Assembly: GCA_012798865.1 (NCBI GenBank)
Contig: JAAZMK010000148.1
Location: 1 to 11,319 of the forward strand
Source: Clostridiaceae bacterium
GTDB lineage: Bacteria > Bacillota > Clostridia > Saccharofermentanales > DTU023
DNA: 11,319 nt
Reading direction: 5' to 3'
Shown: piece after piece, positions 1 through 7,124 of the stretch
Layout: every line of letters begins with the position of its first letter
Numbering within the stretch: position 1 is the first letter of the stretch
Made by a program: the position numbers and the translations under genes
Notes under the pieces: generated by a model
What the model saw: only the letters and a program-made list of their open reading frames with translations
The model's database searches: none
Told to the model about the DNA's origin: nothing

Positions 1-356
1 CCTATTTGTTGCATCGACTTACATGGTCCGATAAAGCCCCTACCGGCTACGACATTTTAAAAATTGCGACAAAGGGAAGCGCGGCAATTCTCGGACGAGA
101 TGATATAGGCAGCCTCGAAGTAGGCAAAGCGGCGGATTTATTCGCCATCGATACTTCTTCTCTGGAGTTTGTATGTGCGGAAGATGACGCCGCCAATCTC
201 CTCGGTACCGTTGGCGTTTCCAAACCGGCGCACTTTGTCTATGTCAATGGCGTACTCGTCTCGCATGACGGCATGCTCATCGGAATCGATGAAGAAAATG
301 TCGCCTATGAAGCTCGCAGGAGAATCAATGGCATGCTCCGGAAGGCGGAAATGTAA
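1..356 (+). CDS. Amidohydrolase, 8-oxoguanine deaminase-like (C-terminal fragment)
   Basis: This is the last 117 or so codons of a gene that begins before the window; the open frame runs in from the edge and ends at TAA 354-356. The visible part carries the typical C-terminal signature of the cytosine deaminase/AtzB-type amidohydrolases: a helix ending in ATKGSAAILGRDDIGSLEVGK, then AADLFAID, and later the small beta-sandwich segment with VYVNGVLV. The wording 'LGRDDIGSLEVGKAADL' is closest to what I know of 8-oxoguanine deaminases and hydroxyatrazine-type hydrolases, zinc enzymes that remove amino groups from purine or triazine rings in the cytoplasm. The metal-binding histidines lie upstream and cannot be checked, so the substrate is an inference. 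A hairpin about 28 bases after the stop probably ends the transcript. Confidence 0.8.
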   Translation, partial: YLLHRLTWSDKAPTGYDILKIATKGSAAILGRDDIGSLEVGKAADLFAIDTSSLEFVCAEDDAANLLGTVGVSKPAHFVYVNGVLVSHDGMLIGIDEENVAYEARRRINGMLRKAEM

Positions 357-383
357 ACAGTTTTCTCTTCGCCACGCCGACGC

Positions 384-430
384 AAAGCGGATGATTCGAT
401 CGATGAGTCAACCGCTTTCTCTTGTCTTCC
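384..430 (+). terminator. Probable terminator of the deaminase gene
   Basis: AAAGCGG (384-390) pairs perfectly with CCGCTTT (412-418). TGA/TCA pairs extend the stem inward across one A-A mismatch. The stem is followed by a T-rich but interrupted tail, TCTCTTGTCTTCC. It lies between the deaminase stop and the promoter of the Fic gene, so it fits a factor-independent terminator with a poor U-tract. Confidence 0.55.
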
Positions 431-478
431 AGTGAAGTCATTTTACCTGTTGTAAATAATCCATTGTCTTGACAAAGC

Positions 479-507
479 TTGAGGATATCGCCAGGCTGAT
501 ATAAAAT
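479..507 (+). promoter_or_regulatory. Candidate promoter of the Fic gene (extended -10)
   Basis: TGATATAAA at 497-505 is an extended -10 element (TGN followed by TATAAA). A weak -35 match, TTGAGG, sits at 479-484, 15 bases upstream of TATAAA or 17 bases upstream of the overlapping TAAAAT (502-507). Transcription would start near 513, giving a leader of about 28 bases that contains the GAGGCGGG ribosome binding site (529-536). This is motif matching only. Confidence 0.45.
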
Positions 508-541
508 AGTATCAATATATATCAACTCGAGGCGGGAATGT

Positions 542-1714
542 ATGGATCTAAAAGATTTTATGGAGATCTACAGAGACAATAATTCTGATAATCTCCCAAA
601 AATGAAGCACAAATATGGTGCTGAAAGACTCAAGCAATTTTTATCCGAATTGAAGAGTTCTTTCTACGAATCGATTAACCTCATCGATGCTGCGGGTCAG
701 CAGCTTGTTTTTCTACCTGAAAAAGTCCGACCTCATGCAGATAGTTTCAAATTATTACACGCACAGGGACCGTCAGGCAGAACCTTCGGGCAGAAAGCAA
801 TGGAGGATGAGACAGCGGCGACTTTTGACATTGAGGGCATCGATTACAATCGCGAGAGCGTTCGAAGAATTTTTGCCGGCTACGCTCCATCGAACAAAAT
901 GGAACAGCGCATCGCGGGTATGAAGAGGGGGATAGAGTATATCGGCAACCAGCGTAACACGATCAACGAAGAGCATCTGTTTCGGCTGTATAAGTTGGCT
1001 ATATGGGATTCTTTGAAGCCGGAACATAAACTCCTGCCAAACTCTTTCTACCGTCATGATACGGTCACGGTTACTGATGGAACCAAAGCACTGCACACAG
1101 GTCTGCCCCATAAGAAATTGCCTGTCTCCATGAAAAGGTTAATCAGCTATATGCAAACGGGTGACAAGGATGAACTGCGAAAAGCGGCGATTATACATTT
1201 TTATCTGTCTTACGTACACCCATATTTCGATGGCAACGGGCGCATGGCGCGCTTAATGCAGATGTGGTATCTCGTCCAACGAGGTTATCCGGGCACGATG
1301 CACGTGTCCCTCTCCAAGTATATTGAAGCGACTCGCAGGAAATACTATCGCGCTTTCGAGCAGATCGAAGAGAACGCTAAAATCAGCGGCGTCATTGATG
1401 TCACCCCTTTTCTGAAATACATGAATGAACATGTGTACGATCAACTCCCTCGAGAATTCCCCTACCGAAAGTCGATCGAAGACTACACGGATCTTGTACT
1501 CGAAGGGGCGGTCACGGAAAAGGAACGCGATCTCTGGCAATTCGTGATGAGTGCCTACGGTACGGATGAGTTCTCGACCAAACAACTTGAGAAGGACTTC
1601 AGAGACGTTGCCTATGCAACGGTGCGATCATTCGTCATGAAGTTTGAAGATGAGGGTTTATTGTCGAGACAAAGCTACGGCAATAGAAATAAGTATCGCA
1701 TAAGTGTTGATTGA
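542..1714 (+). CDS. Fic family protein AMP-transferase, class II
   Basis: The 390-residue protein has the full Fic active-site motif HPYFDGNGRMAR at residues 226-237, with catalytic His226, the Asp230 metal ligand and the GNGR anion-binding loop. Fic enzymes transfer AMP (less often other nucleotide parts) from a nucleotide to a hydroxyl of a target protein. An inhibitory-helix signature of the (S/T)xxxE(G/N) type, TFDIEG (residues 94-99), lies N-terminal to the Fic core. That places it in class II, which is inhibited in cis by Glu98. Residues about 320-390 look like a winged-helix domain, as in many Fic/DOC proteins that regulate themselves or bind DNA. The ATG at 542 is chosen because GAGGCGGG precedes it by 5 bases. 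An out-of-frame ATG overlaps at 538. There is no separate antitoxin gene beside it, as expected for a self-inhibited class. The target protein cannot be told from sequence. Confidence 0.93.
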   Translation: MDLKDFMEIYRDNNSDNLPKMKHKYGAERLKQFLSELKSSFYESINLIDAAGQQLVFLPEKVRPHADSFKLLHAQGPSGRTFGQKAMEDETAATFDIEGIDYNRESVRRIFAGYAPSNKMEQRIAGMKRGIEYIGNQRNTINEEHLFRLYKLAIWDSLKPEHKLLPNSFYRHDTVTVTDGTKALHTGLPHKKLPVSMKRLISYMQTGDKDELRKAAIIHFYLSYVHPYFDGNGRMARLMQMWYLVQRGYPGTMHVSLSKYIEATRRKYYRAFEQIEENAKISGVIDVTPFLKYMNEHVYDQLPREFPYRKSIEDYTDLVLEGAVTEKERDLWQFVMSAYGTDEFSTKQLEKDFRDVAYATVRSFVMKFEDEGLLSRQSYGNRNKYRISVD

Positions 1715-1733
1715 GCGATCTTTATATATGGAG

Positions 1734-1771
1734 CACGACCGATCGCATCGGACATGATGCAATCGGTCGTG
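1734..1771. terminator. Strong hairpin between convergent genes
   Basis: CACGACCGAT (1734-1743) pairs perfectly with ATCGGTCGTG (1762-1771). A further GCATC/GATGC stem (1745-1749 with 1756-1760) lies inside a one-base mismatch, leaving a 6-base loop. It sits 20 bases after the Fic stop and about 100 bases after the stop of the convergent reductase gene. Neither side has a clear run of T, so it may stop transcripts inefficiently, or act as a 3'-end stabiliser for both. Confidence 0.55.
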
Positions 1772-1873
1772 TTGTAGGCATCGCCATGTCGGTTCATTTT
1801 TACATCAACATCTCACAATCATACGGACAGATTGATGTATTCGAGTTTATTGTATCTACCTTTTACGCATCAG

Positions 1874-3571
1874 CTACGCGAAGTTGTAGGCGGTCACGAT
1901 AGGCTCGCGATCCGTTACCTGATCGAGGTAATATTCGTAATTTGAGACACCGAGGAATGAACCCGCAATATTGTACAAATTCGTCCATCCCTTGTGCTGC
2001 AATGCCAGCAAGGCGTTATAACTTCTTTGCGCGGATCGGCAGTGCAAGTAGACAGGTCGGTCTTTAGGAATTTCGTCCATGCGCTCGCGCAACTGACTCA
2101 ACGGCACATTGACGGCTGTCACGATATGTCCCTTTTCGTACTCGCTCGGCTCACGGACATCGACAATGTAGGCGCCGCTCTCGACGAGACCGCGCACGTC
2201 GGAAACGTGTACGTGACGGTAAACGCCATGAAGCAAGTTGAGACCGACATATCCCGCAAAGTTGACCGAGTCGCGCGCCGTGTTAAACGGCGGAGCATAG
2301 CAGAGTTCAAGATCCTTCAAGTCTTCCAACGTGGGGGAGAATTTGAGCATCGCCGCAATCACATCCACGCGCTTGACGACGTCACCCTTCCCGATCGCCT
2401 GCGCGCCGAGAATACGCCCTGTCGGGATTTCATAGATAACTTTCAGGAATTGATTCTCACTTGACGGCATGATACCGACACAGTCTTTCGGAATCACATA
2501 CACGTAGTCGTAGTTCGTCTTGCCGAGTTGATCGAGTGTCCTACATATCAACCCGGTTGCAGCAGCATTCAAGTCAAAGACGCGGATGGCTGACGAACCG
2601 ATGTACCCGGTGTTCATTGTCGGGATGCCGTAAATGTGATCGGCGACAGCGCGCGCCTGTTTCAGTGCGGGACCGGCGAGCTGTAAAGGCGCATACTGCC
2701 CGGACAGGCGGTGGTAGACAGTGATAACATCCCCGATCGCATAGATGTCGGGATCGGATGTCACGTAGTTTTGATCGACCTTAATATACTTGCGTTCCGT
2801 GAGTTCCAGACCGGCGTCTTCCGCCAGCTGCGATTCCGGCAACGTTCCGGCTGCCATGACGACCAGCTCACAAGAGACAACTTTCCCGTTCGAAAGGTAC
2901 GCCTTCTTATCCTCGACCTTGACGAGGTGAGTACCGAGGTTGAGATCGATGCCCTTGTCGTAAATCTCGCGATGCAACGTTTGAACCATGTCATGATCAA
3001 GCGTCAGAAGCACTTGATCGAGCAACTCGCAGAGAACGACGTTACACCCCCTGAGTTTGAGATTTTCCGCAGCTTCAAGACCAATAAAACCGCCACCGAT
3101 TACGACTACATCCTTCAGATCGTTGTCGACGACCGAGTCGCGAATACCTTTCGCGTCTGCCACATTTCTCAGCGCGAAGACAGGGACAGATTCAATACCT
3201 TCAATCGGAAGCATGCGCGCTTTCGCGCCGGGACTCAAAACGAGCTTGTCGTAGCGCTCCGTATAAGTCGTTCCGTCGACAAGATTCTTCACGTCAACCG
3301 TCTTGTCTTCGCGATTAATGCGTACGACTTCATGGTGTACGCGAGCATCGATATTTTGCCGCGCCCGTAAGACTTCCGGCGTCATGAGAACGAGCGTATC
3401 GCCGCAAGGGATTGCATCCCCCAGATGATACGGCAAACAACAATTAGAAAAAGAAACGTGCTCGCCCTTTTCAAAAACGATCACGTCAGCATCTTCATCA
3501 AGCCTTCTCACTCTTGCCGCAGTCGTCATACCGCCGGCAACGCCACCTACTACCAATACACGTTTTTTCAT
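1874..3571 (-). CDS. cdr: CoA-disulfide reductase with C-terminal rhodanese domain
   Basis: This 565-residue flavoprotein of the CoADR-Rhd type reduces CoA disulfide, CoA persulfide or related polysulfides with NAD(P)H. In order it has an FAD-binding VVGGVAGG (7-14); the single redox cysteine motif FSNCCLPY (41-48) with Cys44 at the family's active-site position; a second dinucleotide fold VIGGGFIGLEAAE (157-169); YAIGD (277-281) contacting FAD; and CYAPPF (424-429), which supplies the conserved dimer-interface tyrosine. The rhodanese domain (about 455-545) has its cysteine loop CRSAQRS (511-517), so a persulfide could be passed between the two cysteines. The residue after Cys44 is a second cysteine where many homologues have glycine. 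The start at 3571 (MKKRVLVVGG) is chosen over an in-frame ATG four codons upstream because GGGAGG at 3576-3581 sits 4 bases before it and overlaps the upstream ATG. The leader is about 100 bases, with a palindrome in the promoter. The gene is divergent from the DsrE-like gene. Confidence 0.93.
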   Translation of the reverse strand: MKKRVLVVGGVAGGMTTAARVRRLDEDADVIVFEKGEHVSFSNCCLPYHLGDAIPCGDTLVLMTPEVLRARQNIDARVHHEVVRINREDKTVDVKNLVDGTTYTERYDKLVLSPGAKARMLPIEGIESVPVFALRNVADAKGIRDSVVDNDLKDVVVIGGGFIGLEAAENLKLRGCNVVLCELLDQVLLTLDHDMVQTLHREIYDKGIDLNLGTHLVKVEDKKAYLSNGKVVSCELVVMAAGTLPESQLAEDAGLELTERKYIKVDQNYVTSDPDIYAIGDVITVYHRLSGQYAPLQLAGPALKQARAVADHIYGIPTMNTGYIGSSAIRVFDLNAAATGLICRTLDQLGKTNYDYVYVIPKDCVGIMPSSENQFLKVIYEIPTGRILGAQAIGKGDVVKRVDVIAAMLKFSPTLEDLKDLELCYAPPFNTARDSVNFAGYVGLNLLHGVYRHVHVSDVRGLVESGAYIVDVREPSEYEKGHIVTAVNVPLSQLRERMDEIPKDRPVYLHCRSAQRSYNALLALQHKGWTNLYNIAGSFLGVSNYEYYLDQVTDREPIVTAYNFA

Positions 3572-3677
3572 AATACCTCCCATCGTAAAATGCTCGAAGC
3601 AACCGTTGTCGCTTCCATCCCTTGAAAATGTACTTTTCGCATAGAATTGCCGCTACAAAGAAACATGTAGCTAACTA

Positions 3678-3707
3678 ATATTAACCCATGCATGGGTAGT
3701 TTAGCAA
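3678..3707 (-). promoter_or_regulatory. Promoter of the reductase gene with palindromic operator
   Basis: Read on the minus strand, TTGCTA (3707-3702) and TAATAT (3683-3678) are a -35/-10 pair 18 bases apart. The spacer holds a perfect 14-bp palindrome, ACCCATGCATGGGT (3684-3697), abutting the -10 box. A symmetric site at this place would block or remodel polymerase, so it is a good operator candidate. The ACCC...GGGT arms recall CsoR/CstR-type operators, and CstR is a persulfide sensor that often controls rhodanese genes; that link is an inference. Confidence 0.5.
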
Positions 3708-3780
3708 GTATTTTGCCTCACACATATTATCGAGAAACTGTCCTCGGGTTGCGAAACAACAACTCCTTTCTCGGTGTACT

Positions 3781-3947
3781 TGTGTCGCCGATTTCCACTT
3801 GAATATTCCGACCTAAGTTGAGCCGCCATTCCGCATGTGGAGAGTCACGATTAATTCGACGCAAGATTTTAGCGTTGATTCGAACGCCGTTCCGCATGTG
3901 GAGAGTAACAATGTGCTCAACGTGCAGCGGAACGGCGGCTCCGCCGT
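3781..3947 (+). repeat. Repeat-rich intergenic segment, possible insertion-sequence end remnant
   Basis: A 28-base unit occurs twice, at 3824-3851 and 3885-3912, with three mismatches and a 61-base period; its core is TTCCGCATGTGGAGAGT. CGCCGTTCCGC (3885-3895) is also perfectly inverted at 3927-3937, and ACGGCGG/CCGCCGT (3932-3938, 3941-3947) makes a competing tight hairpin. The segment starts with TGTGTCGCCG and contains CCGACCTAAGTTGAGCC. This resembles the multiply repeated transposase-binding ends I know from IS21-family elements. No transposase gene or target duplication is visible, so a decayed IS end is only a suggestion. The rest of the 3708-4055 gap shows no convincing gene. Confidence 0.45.
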
Positions 3948-4055
3948 ACCTGTAATATCCACCACTCCAACGACTCACTCAAACGCTATCCTGATTATCG
4001 CTATGTCATCTTTGTTACACGACAGTCCAAATAACCGATGATCACCGAAGCGCTG

Positions 4056-4064
4056 TGCTAGAAT
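4056..4064 (+). promoter_or_regulatory. Extended -10 promoter of the DsrE-like gene
   Basis: TGCTAGAAT is a full extended -10 element (TGN plus TAGAAT, five of six to consensus). No good -35 box lies 16-18 bases upstream, which extended -10 promoters can tolerate. The leader would be about 60 bases and ends in the AGGAGGG ribosome binding site. Confidence 0.45.
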
Positions 4065-4129
4065 CTCAGTGACAAGAAATCATTATCATGCTATCCGCTT
4101 TTAGGCACAACAATAGGAGGGTTATCACC

Positions 4130-4468
4130 ATGAAAAAGATCTTGATTTACACGATGGAAGGCAAGAAAATGTGTTTTCTTCATGCGCTCATGAACGCGAA
4201 TCAGCTGAAGGATGCAGGTCACGAAGTAAAAATCGTCATAGAAGGCATGTCGTGCGTACTCCCTAAAGAATTGGAAGAAGAGAAGAATCCGCTTTACCTC
4301 TCGCTCAAAAACGACGGAACGATCCAGGGCGTCTGTCTCGGGTGTTCAAAGACACTCGGAGTATACGAAGACAACGAAAAGGCAGGATTGCGCTTCCTCG
4401 GAGACATGTACAATCACGCGGGGGTTCTAGACTACGTAAACGACGATTACGAGGTTCTCATCTTCTAG
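4130..4468 (+). CDS. DsrE/DsrF-like small sulfur-relay family protein
   Basis: This is a 112-residue cytoplasmic protein with the alternating strand-helix pattern of the DsrE-like fold. It begins MKKILIYTMEGKKMCFLHAL, then has HEVKIVIEGM (31-40) and a C-terminal YEVLIF strand. Cysteines are at 15, 42, 69 and 72; the last two form a CLGC (CxxC) motif in GVCLGCSKTLG, at the place where clostridial relatives also carry a CxxC pair. DsrE-family proteins carry sulfur as persulfide or act in sulfur relays, but many members of this subgroup have no tested function. The start at 4130 is set by AGGAGGG (4115-4121) 8 bases upstream; the in-frame ATG at 4088 has no such site. It is transcribed divergently from the CoADR-rhodanese gene, which supports a role in thiol or persulfide handling. 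It ends in a bidirectional terminator. Confidence 0.83.
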   Translation: MKKILIYTMEGKKMCFLHALMNANQLKDAGHEVKIVIEGMSCVLPKELEEEKNPLYLSLKNDGTIQGVCLGCSKTLGVYEDNEKAGLRFLGDMYNHAGVLDYVNDDYEVLIF

Positions 4469-4509
4469 TCATTGGAAAACACAACACATGGCTTTATAGG
4501 AACGAAAAA

Positions 4510-4540
4510 GAACGCAGTAGGGCGATCCCTCACTGCGTTC
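4510..4540. terminator. Bidirectional intrinsic terminator
   Basis: GAACGCAGT (4510-4518) pairs with ACTGCGTTC (4532-4540). AGGG/CCCT extends the stem across a bulged C to a CGAT loop. On the plus strand a T-rich tail follows (AATCTTCTATTCTATTTG), ending the DsrE-like transcript. On the minus strand the stem is followed by CTTTTTCG, ending the kdgT transcript that converges from the right. Confidence 0.85.
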
Positions 4541-4617
4541 AATCTTCTATTCTATTTGTTTTACTTAACTTTAATTATCTTTACTTAAAATGAGCCGAAA
4601 CTTGATTGAGCCGAATA

Positions 4618-5595
4618 CTAACTTTTCTCAGCGACAACTTTAGGCTTAGCCAGTCCCTTTTTCTTTGCATACCGCTGCGTAATGATGGGAGTGATAATAC
4701 TTGTGAGTACGACGCCGAAGGCGATTTGAGCGGTGGCGGTACCGGCAAAGGGAACGAGTGAAGGATCGGCAAGTGCGATGATACTTGGGATCGAGATGCT
4801 GAGTCCCGCAATGGAGCTCATGCCAAGTGTAGAAATACCGCTTTCTTTGAGCACCTTCGTCTCGACGAGCAGCATGAGGGGAACCATCAGGATGTAGTAG
4901 ACGACGGAAATGACGAGACCTCCAACGCCGCCATCCTTGACCGCATCGATCAGATTAATACCCGCTCCGAAGGACCAACCCATGAAAGGCGTCAAGGGAC
5001 CAACCATACCACCGAACATCTTCGCCAAATCTTTGTCGAGGTTTCCGATAAGTAGCCCCAAGAGGATAGGGATCAGTACGGCAAGGATGGGCATCCAGTC
5101 AAGTGTACCGCCGCGGATGATGCTGAATACAAAAATAGGGAAGGCGGGAACGCAGAGTAGCCCTGTCAAACCGAACGCACCTTTATCTTGCTCGACACCG
5201 TACTCACTGACCATTGCCAAGTACATAGATGGGTTAATAGAACAAATGGCGACCGTAAAACCGAGCGCGGAAATGGTGAACACGCCGGCATTCACTCCCG
5301 GCATCCCGAATGCCGTCATGAAGAGTGCCGCCAAACCAAGACAGACAACGATTTTTACGAGGAGCAGAACGCCCTGCTTTTTTAAGACCTTACCCAAGCT
5401 CTTAATATCAAGCATCGCAGCTGAGCAAAAACAGACAAGTCCCACAACGTAGCCTGTACCCTTGGCTGTCAACAGCGCTTCCGTAAGACCACCGAATTGA
5501 CCCAAAAAGCCCGGGGCGAAAGTATTCACGAGGGCGGAAATAAGCATCGGGATCAAGAGCAAACCGCCAGGTATTTTTCTCATAAACTTTAGCAT
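4618..5595 (-). CDS. kdgT: 2-keto-3-deoxygluconate permease (KdgT family)
   Basis: This is a 325-residue, very hydrophobic membrane protein with about ten predicted transmembrane helices. It matches the KdgT family in length (E. coli KdgT is about 327) and in landmarks. The N-terminus MLKFMRKIPGGLLLIPM carries the family's 'KIPGG' start. Later come GLVCFCSAAMLDIKS (52-66), NPSMYLAMVSEYG (121-133) and a hydrophobic ending followed by a basic tail. KdgT imports 2-keto-3-deoxygluconate, a product of pectin and hexuronate breakdown, by cation symport. The catabolic partners (kinase and aldolase) are not in the window. GAGGA (5603-5607) 7 bases upstream supports the start. It lies 86 bases after the BMP lipoprotein gene on the same strand, so read-through is possible, but an inverted repeat in the gap suggests separate control. 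Substrate is assigned from family only. Confidence 0.85.
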   Translation of the reverse strand: MLKFMRKIPGGLLLIPMLISALVNTFAPGFLGQFGGLTEALLTAKGTGYVVGLVCFCSAAMLDIKSLGKVLKKQGVLLLVKIVVCLGLAALFMTAFGMPGVNAGVFTISALGFTVAICSINPSMYLAMVSEYGVEQDKGAFGLTGLLCVPAFPIFVFSIIRGGTLDWMPILAVLIPILLGLLIGNLDKDLAKMFGGMVGPLTPFMGWSFGAGINLIDAVKDGGVGGLVISVVYYILMVPLMLLVETKVLKESGISTLGMSSIAGLSISIPSIIALADPSLVPFAGTATAQIAFGVVLTSIITPIITQRYAKKKGLAKPKVVAEKS

Positions 5596-5636
5596 TGTTT
5601 TTTCCTCTTCATATTTTTATTTTGTTTGAACGTTTA

Positions 5637-5666
5637 ATAATATTTGTTCGATCGTCCTAATCGAAC
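5637..5666 (-). promoter_or_regulatory. Inverted repeat and possible promoter before kdgT
   Basis: GTTCGAT (5646-5652) is perfectly inverted as ATCGAAC (5660-5666) around a 7-base spacer, a 21-bp operator-like site. On the minus strand it is followed by TATTAT (5642-5637), five of six to a -10 box, with only a weak -35. The repeat is not followed by a T run, so it fits a regulator site for kdgT better than a terminator for the gene upstream. Confidence 0.4.
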
Positions 5667-5681
5667 GACCTGTCAACCGGC

Positions 5682-6809
5682 TTACGGGTTGTCGGGCTCG
5701 CTCGGGGGAACGTACTGCCTATCATCCGCAATCGGAGGGCGGACTGTTGGCACTTCAATTTCTCCCTCTATGATCTTTCTTTCCAGCTCATCGATCTCAT
5801 CCTGTATAGCTTGGGGAACAATTTCTTTATAGTAGACGTTTTTTGCTAACGAAACTCCACCCTCTTTAAGACCTATGGTCCTCGTTTTGCCGGTGATAAC
5901 TTCCCTCTTCGTATAATTGTCAACAGCTCCATAAAGCACATTGCCGATGTCTTTCATTGCAGAGGTGATAATGCACTTCGCGAGATCCTCTTTGCCTTCA
6001 GCCATCAAGAACGCGTACTGGTCGGCGTCCACACCGATCATCTTGATATTCTTTTCCGCCACGACATCCAAAACGCCGAGACCTACGCTTCCGGCAGCAG
6101 CAAAGATAATATCCACGCCGTTCTCAATCATGCCTCGCGCAATCTCCTTGCCTTTTTCCAGATCACTAAAACTGTTGGCATACTCCACTTGGTAGAAAAT
6201 ATCCGGGTTCTTGTGCCTCGCGCCTGCTTCAAAGCCCACGACGAAGTCTTCGATGTTCGGAATCTTCATGCCGCCGACAAAACCGATCTTTCCCGTCTCA
6301 CTCATGGAAGCGGCAAGGTAGCCTGCTAAAAATGATACCTCGTTGGCACGATAAACGATGCAGAAGACATTATCGTATAACTCCTTGTCTTCGCCTTTAT
6401 CTTTCAGCTCTGCCGCGTACTTCTTCTTGTACTCAGTGAACCTGTCCCAATCGATCTCCCCGTCATACATAAGGAATTTAACGCTTTGATACCTGACGGC
6501 TTGTTCTTCTAATATTCCTGCCATCATGGAAGATGTGAAGAACATATGGTTACGTCCGTTGACCGCTTCCATGAAAACCTTTGGGTAGTTTGCCTCATTG
6601 TTTTCATGCTCCAAGACCGTCAAGTTCGTCCCATGTTCGACTACAGAAACATTCAAGCCAATCACCGCGCTGTCGTTAAATCCCTTATCTCCGCGGCTGG
6701 CGATAAGCAAGGCGACGTTGGGACTTGACCCGTCGTGTATAGCCTCACCGCCACACGCGGCCAGGAGCAGAATCATTGTAATCAGTAAAATACTTGCAAT
6801 TTTTTTCAT
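5682..6809 (-). CDS. BMP family (PnrA-like) substrate-binding lipoprotein
   Basis: This 375-residue protein starts with a lipoprotein signal, MKKIASILLITMILLLAAC, whose LAAC lipobox places the lipidated Cys at 19, so it is anchored on the outer face of the membrane. The mature part is a BMP/Med/PnrA-type periplasmic-binding fold: NVALLIASRGDKGFNDSA (31-48), GKIGFVGGMKIPNIEDFVVG (173-192), and IKMIGVDADQ (255-264). Characterised relatives (PnrA, BmpA types) bind purine nucleosides for an ABC importer. No permease or ATPase gene is next to it, so it may serve a system elsewhere or be a sensor. The tail is proline-rich and acidic (354-375). The start at 6809 is set by the signal peptide; an in-frame extension back to 7124 would bury it and run through the divergent promoter region. 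The ribosome binding site is weak (GAGAG). Confidence 0.9.
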   Translation of the reverse strand: MKKIASILLITMILLLAACGGEAIHDGSSPNVALLIASRGDKGFNDSAVIGLNVSVVEHGTNLTVLEHENNEANYPKVFMEAVNGRNHMFFTSSMMAGILEEQAVRYQSVKFLMYDGEIDWDRFTEYKKKYAAELKDKGEDKELYDNVFCIVYRANEVSFLAGYLAASMSETGKIGFVGGMKIPNIEDFVVGFEAGARHKNPDIFYQVEYANSFSDLEKGKEIARGMIENGVDIIFAAAGSVGLGVLDVVAEKNIKMIGVDADQYAFLMAEGKEDLAKCIITSAMKDIGNVLYGAVDNYTKREVITGKTRTIGLKEGGVSLAKNVYYKEIVPQAIQDEIDELERKIIEGEIEVPTVRPPIADDRQYVPPSEPDNP

Positions 6810-7002
6810 ACGTGCTCTCTGCCTTTCAGGGTAATAAACCCAGCGGTTTTGGCATAGTTTACCAGATAAACCCATCCTACGTCTATCATTTTTTGTAAAA
6901 ATGCAAGAACAAATGGGGTTAGCTGAATGCCAAAGTAACTTGGACAGTGAGAAGCGCGGGTCGTCCAGTTTAATCTGGCACGTCGCCACATGGCACTTTA
7001 CG

Positions 7003-7031
7003 TTGACAATGATATGACCGTTTGTTAGCAT
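7003..7031 (+). promoter_or_regulatory. Promoter of the M20 amidohydrolase gene
   Basis: A perfect -35 box TTGACA (7003-7008) is followed after 17 bases by TAGCAT (7026-7031), four of six to consensus. Transcription would start near 7038, giving a leader of about 87 bases. The 315-base divergent gap (6810-7124) also holds small palindromes such as GCCACATGGC (6985-6994) and CCAG/CTGG (6965-6978) just upstream of the -35 box, possible regulator sites. I saw no convincing promoter for the BMP gene. Confidence 0.6.
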
Positions 7032-7124
7032 ATCTGCATATTTAAAATACGCGCTGATGACTATTCTTTGTTTAGAATGGAGTAGTCTGTAACTCGAGTT
7101 GGCGCTAGCAATGAGAGGTGGCAT

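Noticed and set aside
469..474. Perfect TTGACA upstream of the Fic gene as a -35 box
   Set aside because: The only good -10 (TATAAA at 500) is 25 bases away and nothing -10-like lies at 16-18 bases.
2711..3370. A 219-codon open frame on the plus strand
   Set aside because: It lies wholly antisense inside the well-supported CoA-disulfide reductase gene and shows no recognisable domain or ribosome binding site.
3727..3978. An 83-codon minus-strand frame over the repeats in the reductase-DsrE gap
   Set aside because: It translates the two DNA repeats and hairpins, with no known domain; DNA-level repeats explain it better than coding.
5671..5676. Minus-strand TTGACA before kdgT as a -35 box
   Set aside because: The nearest -10-like sequence (TATTAT) is 28 bases away; at 17 bases there is only GATCGA.
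6810..7124. N-terminal extension of the BMP protein by 105 codons
   Set aside because: It would put the lipoprotein signal peptide inside the protein and overlap the divergent promoter of the M20 gene.
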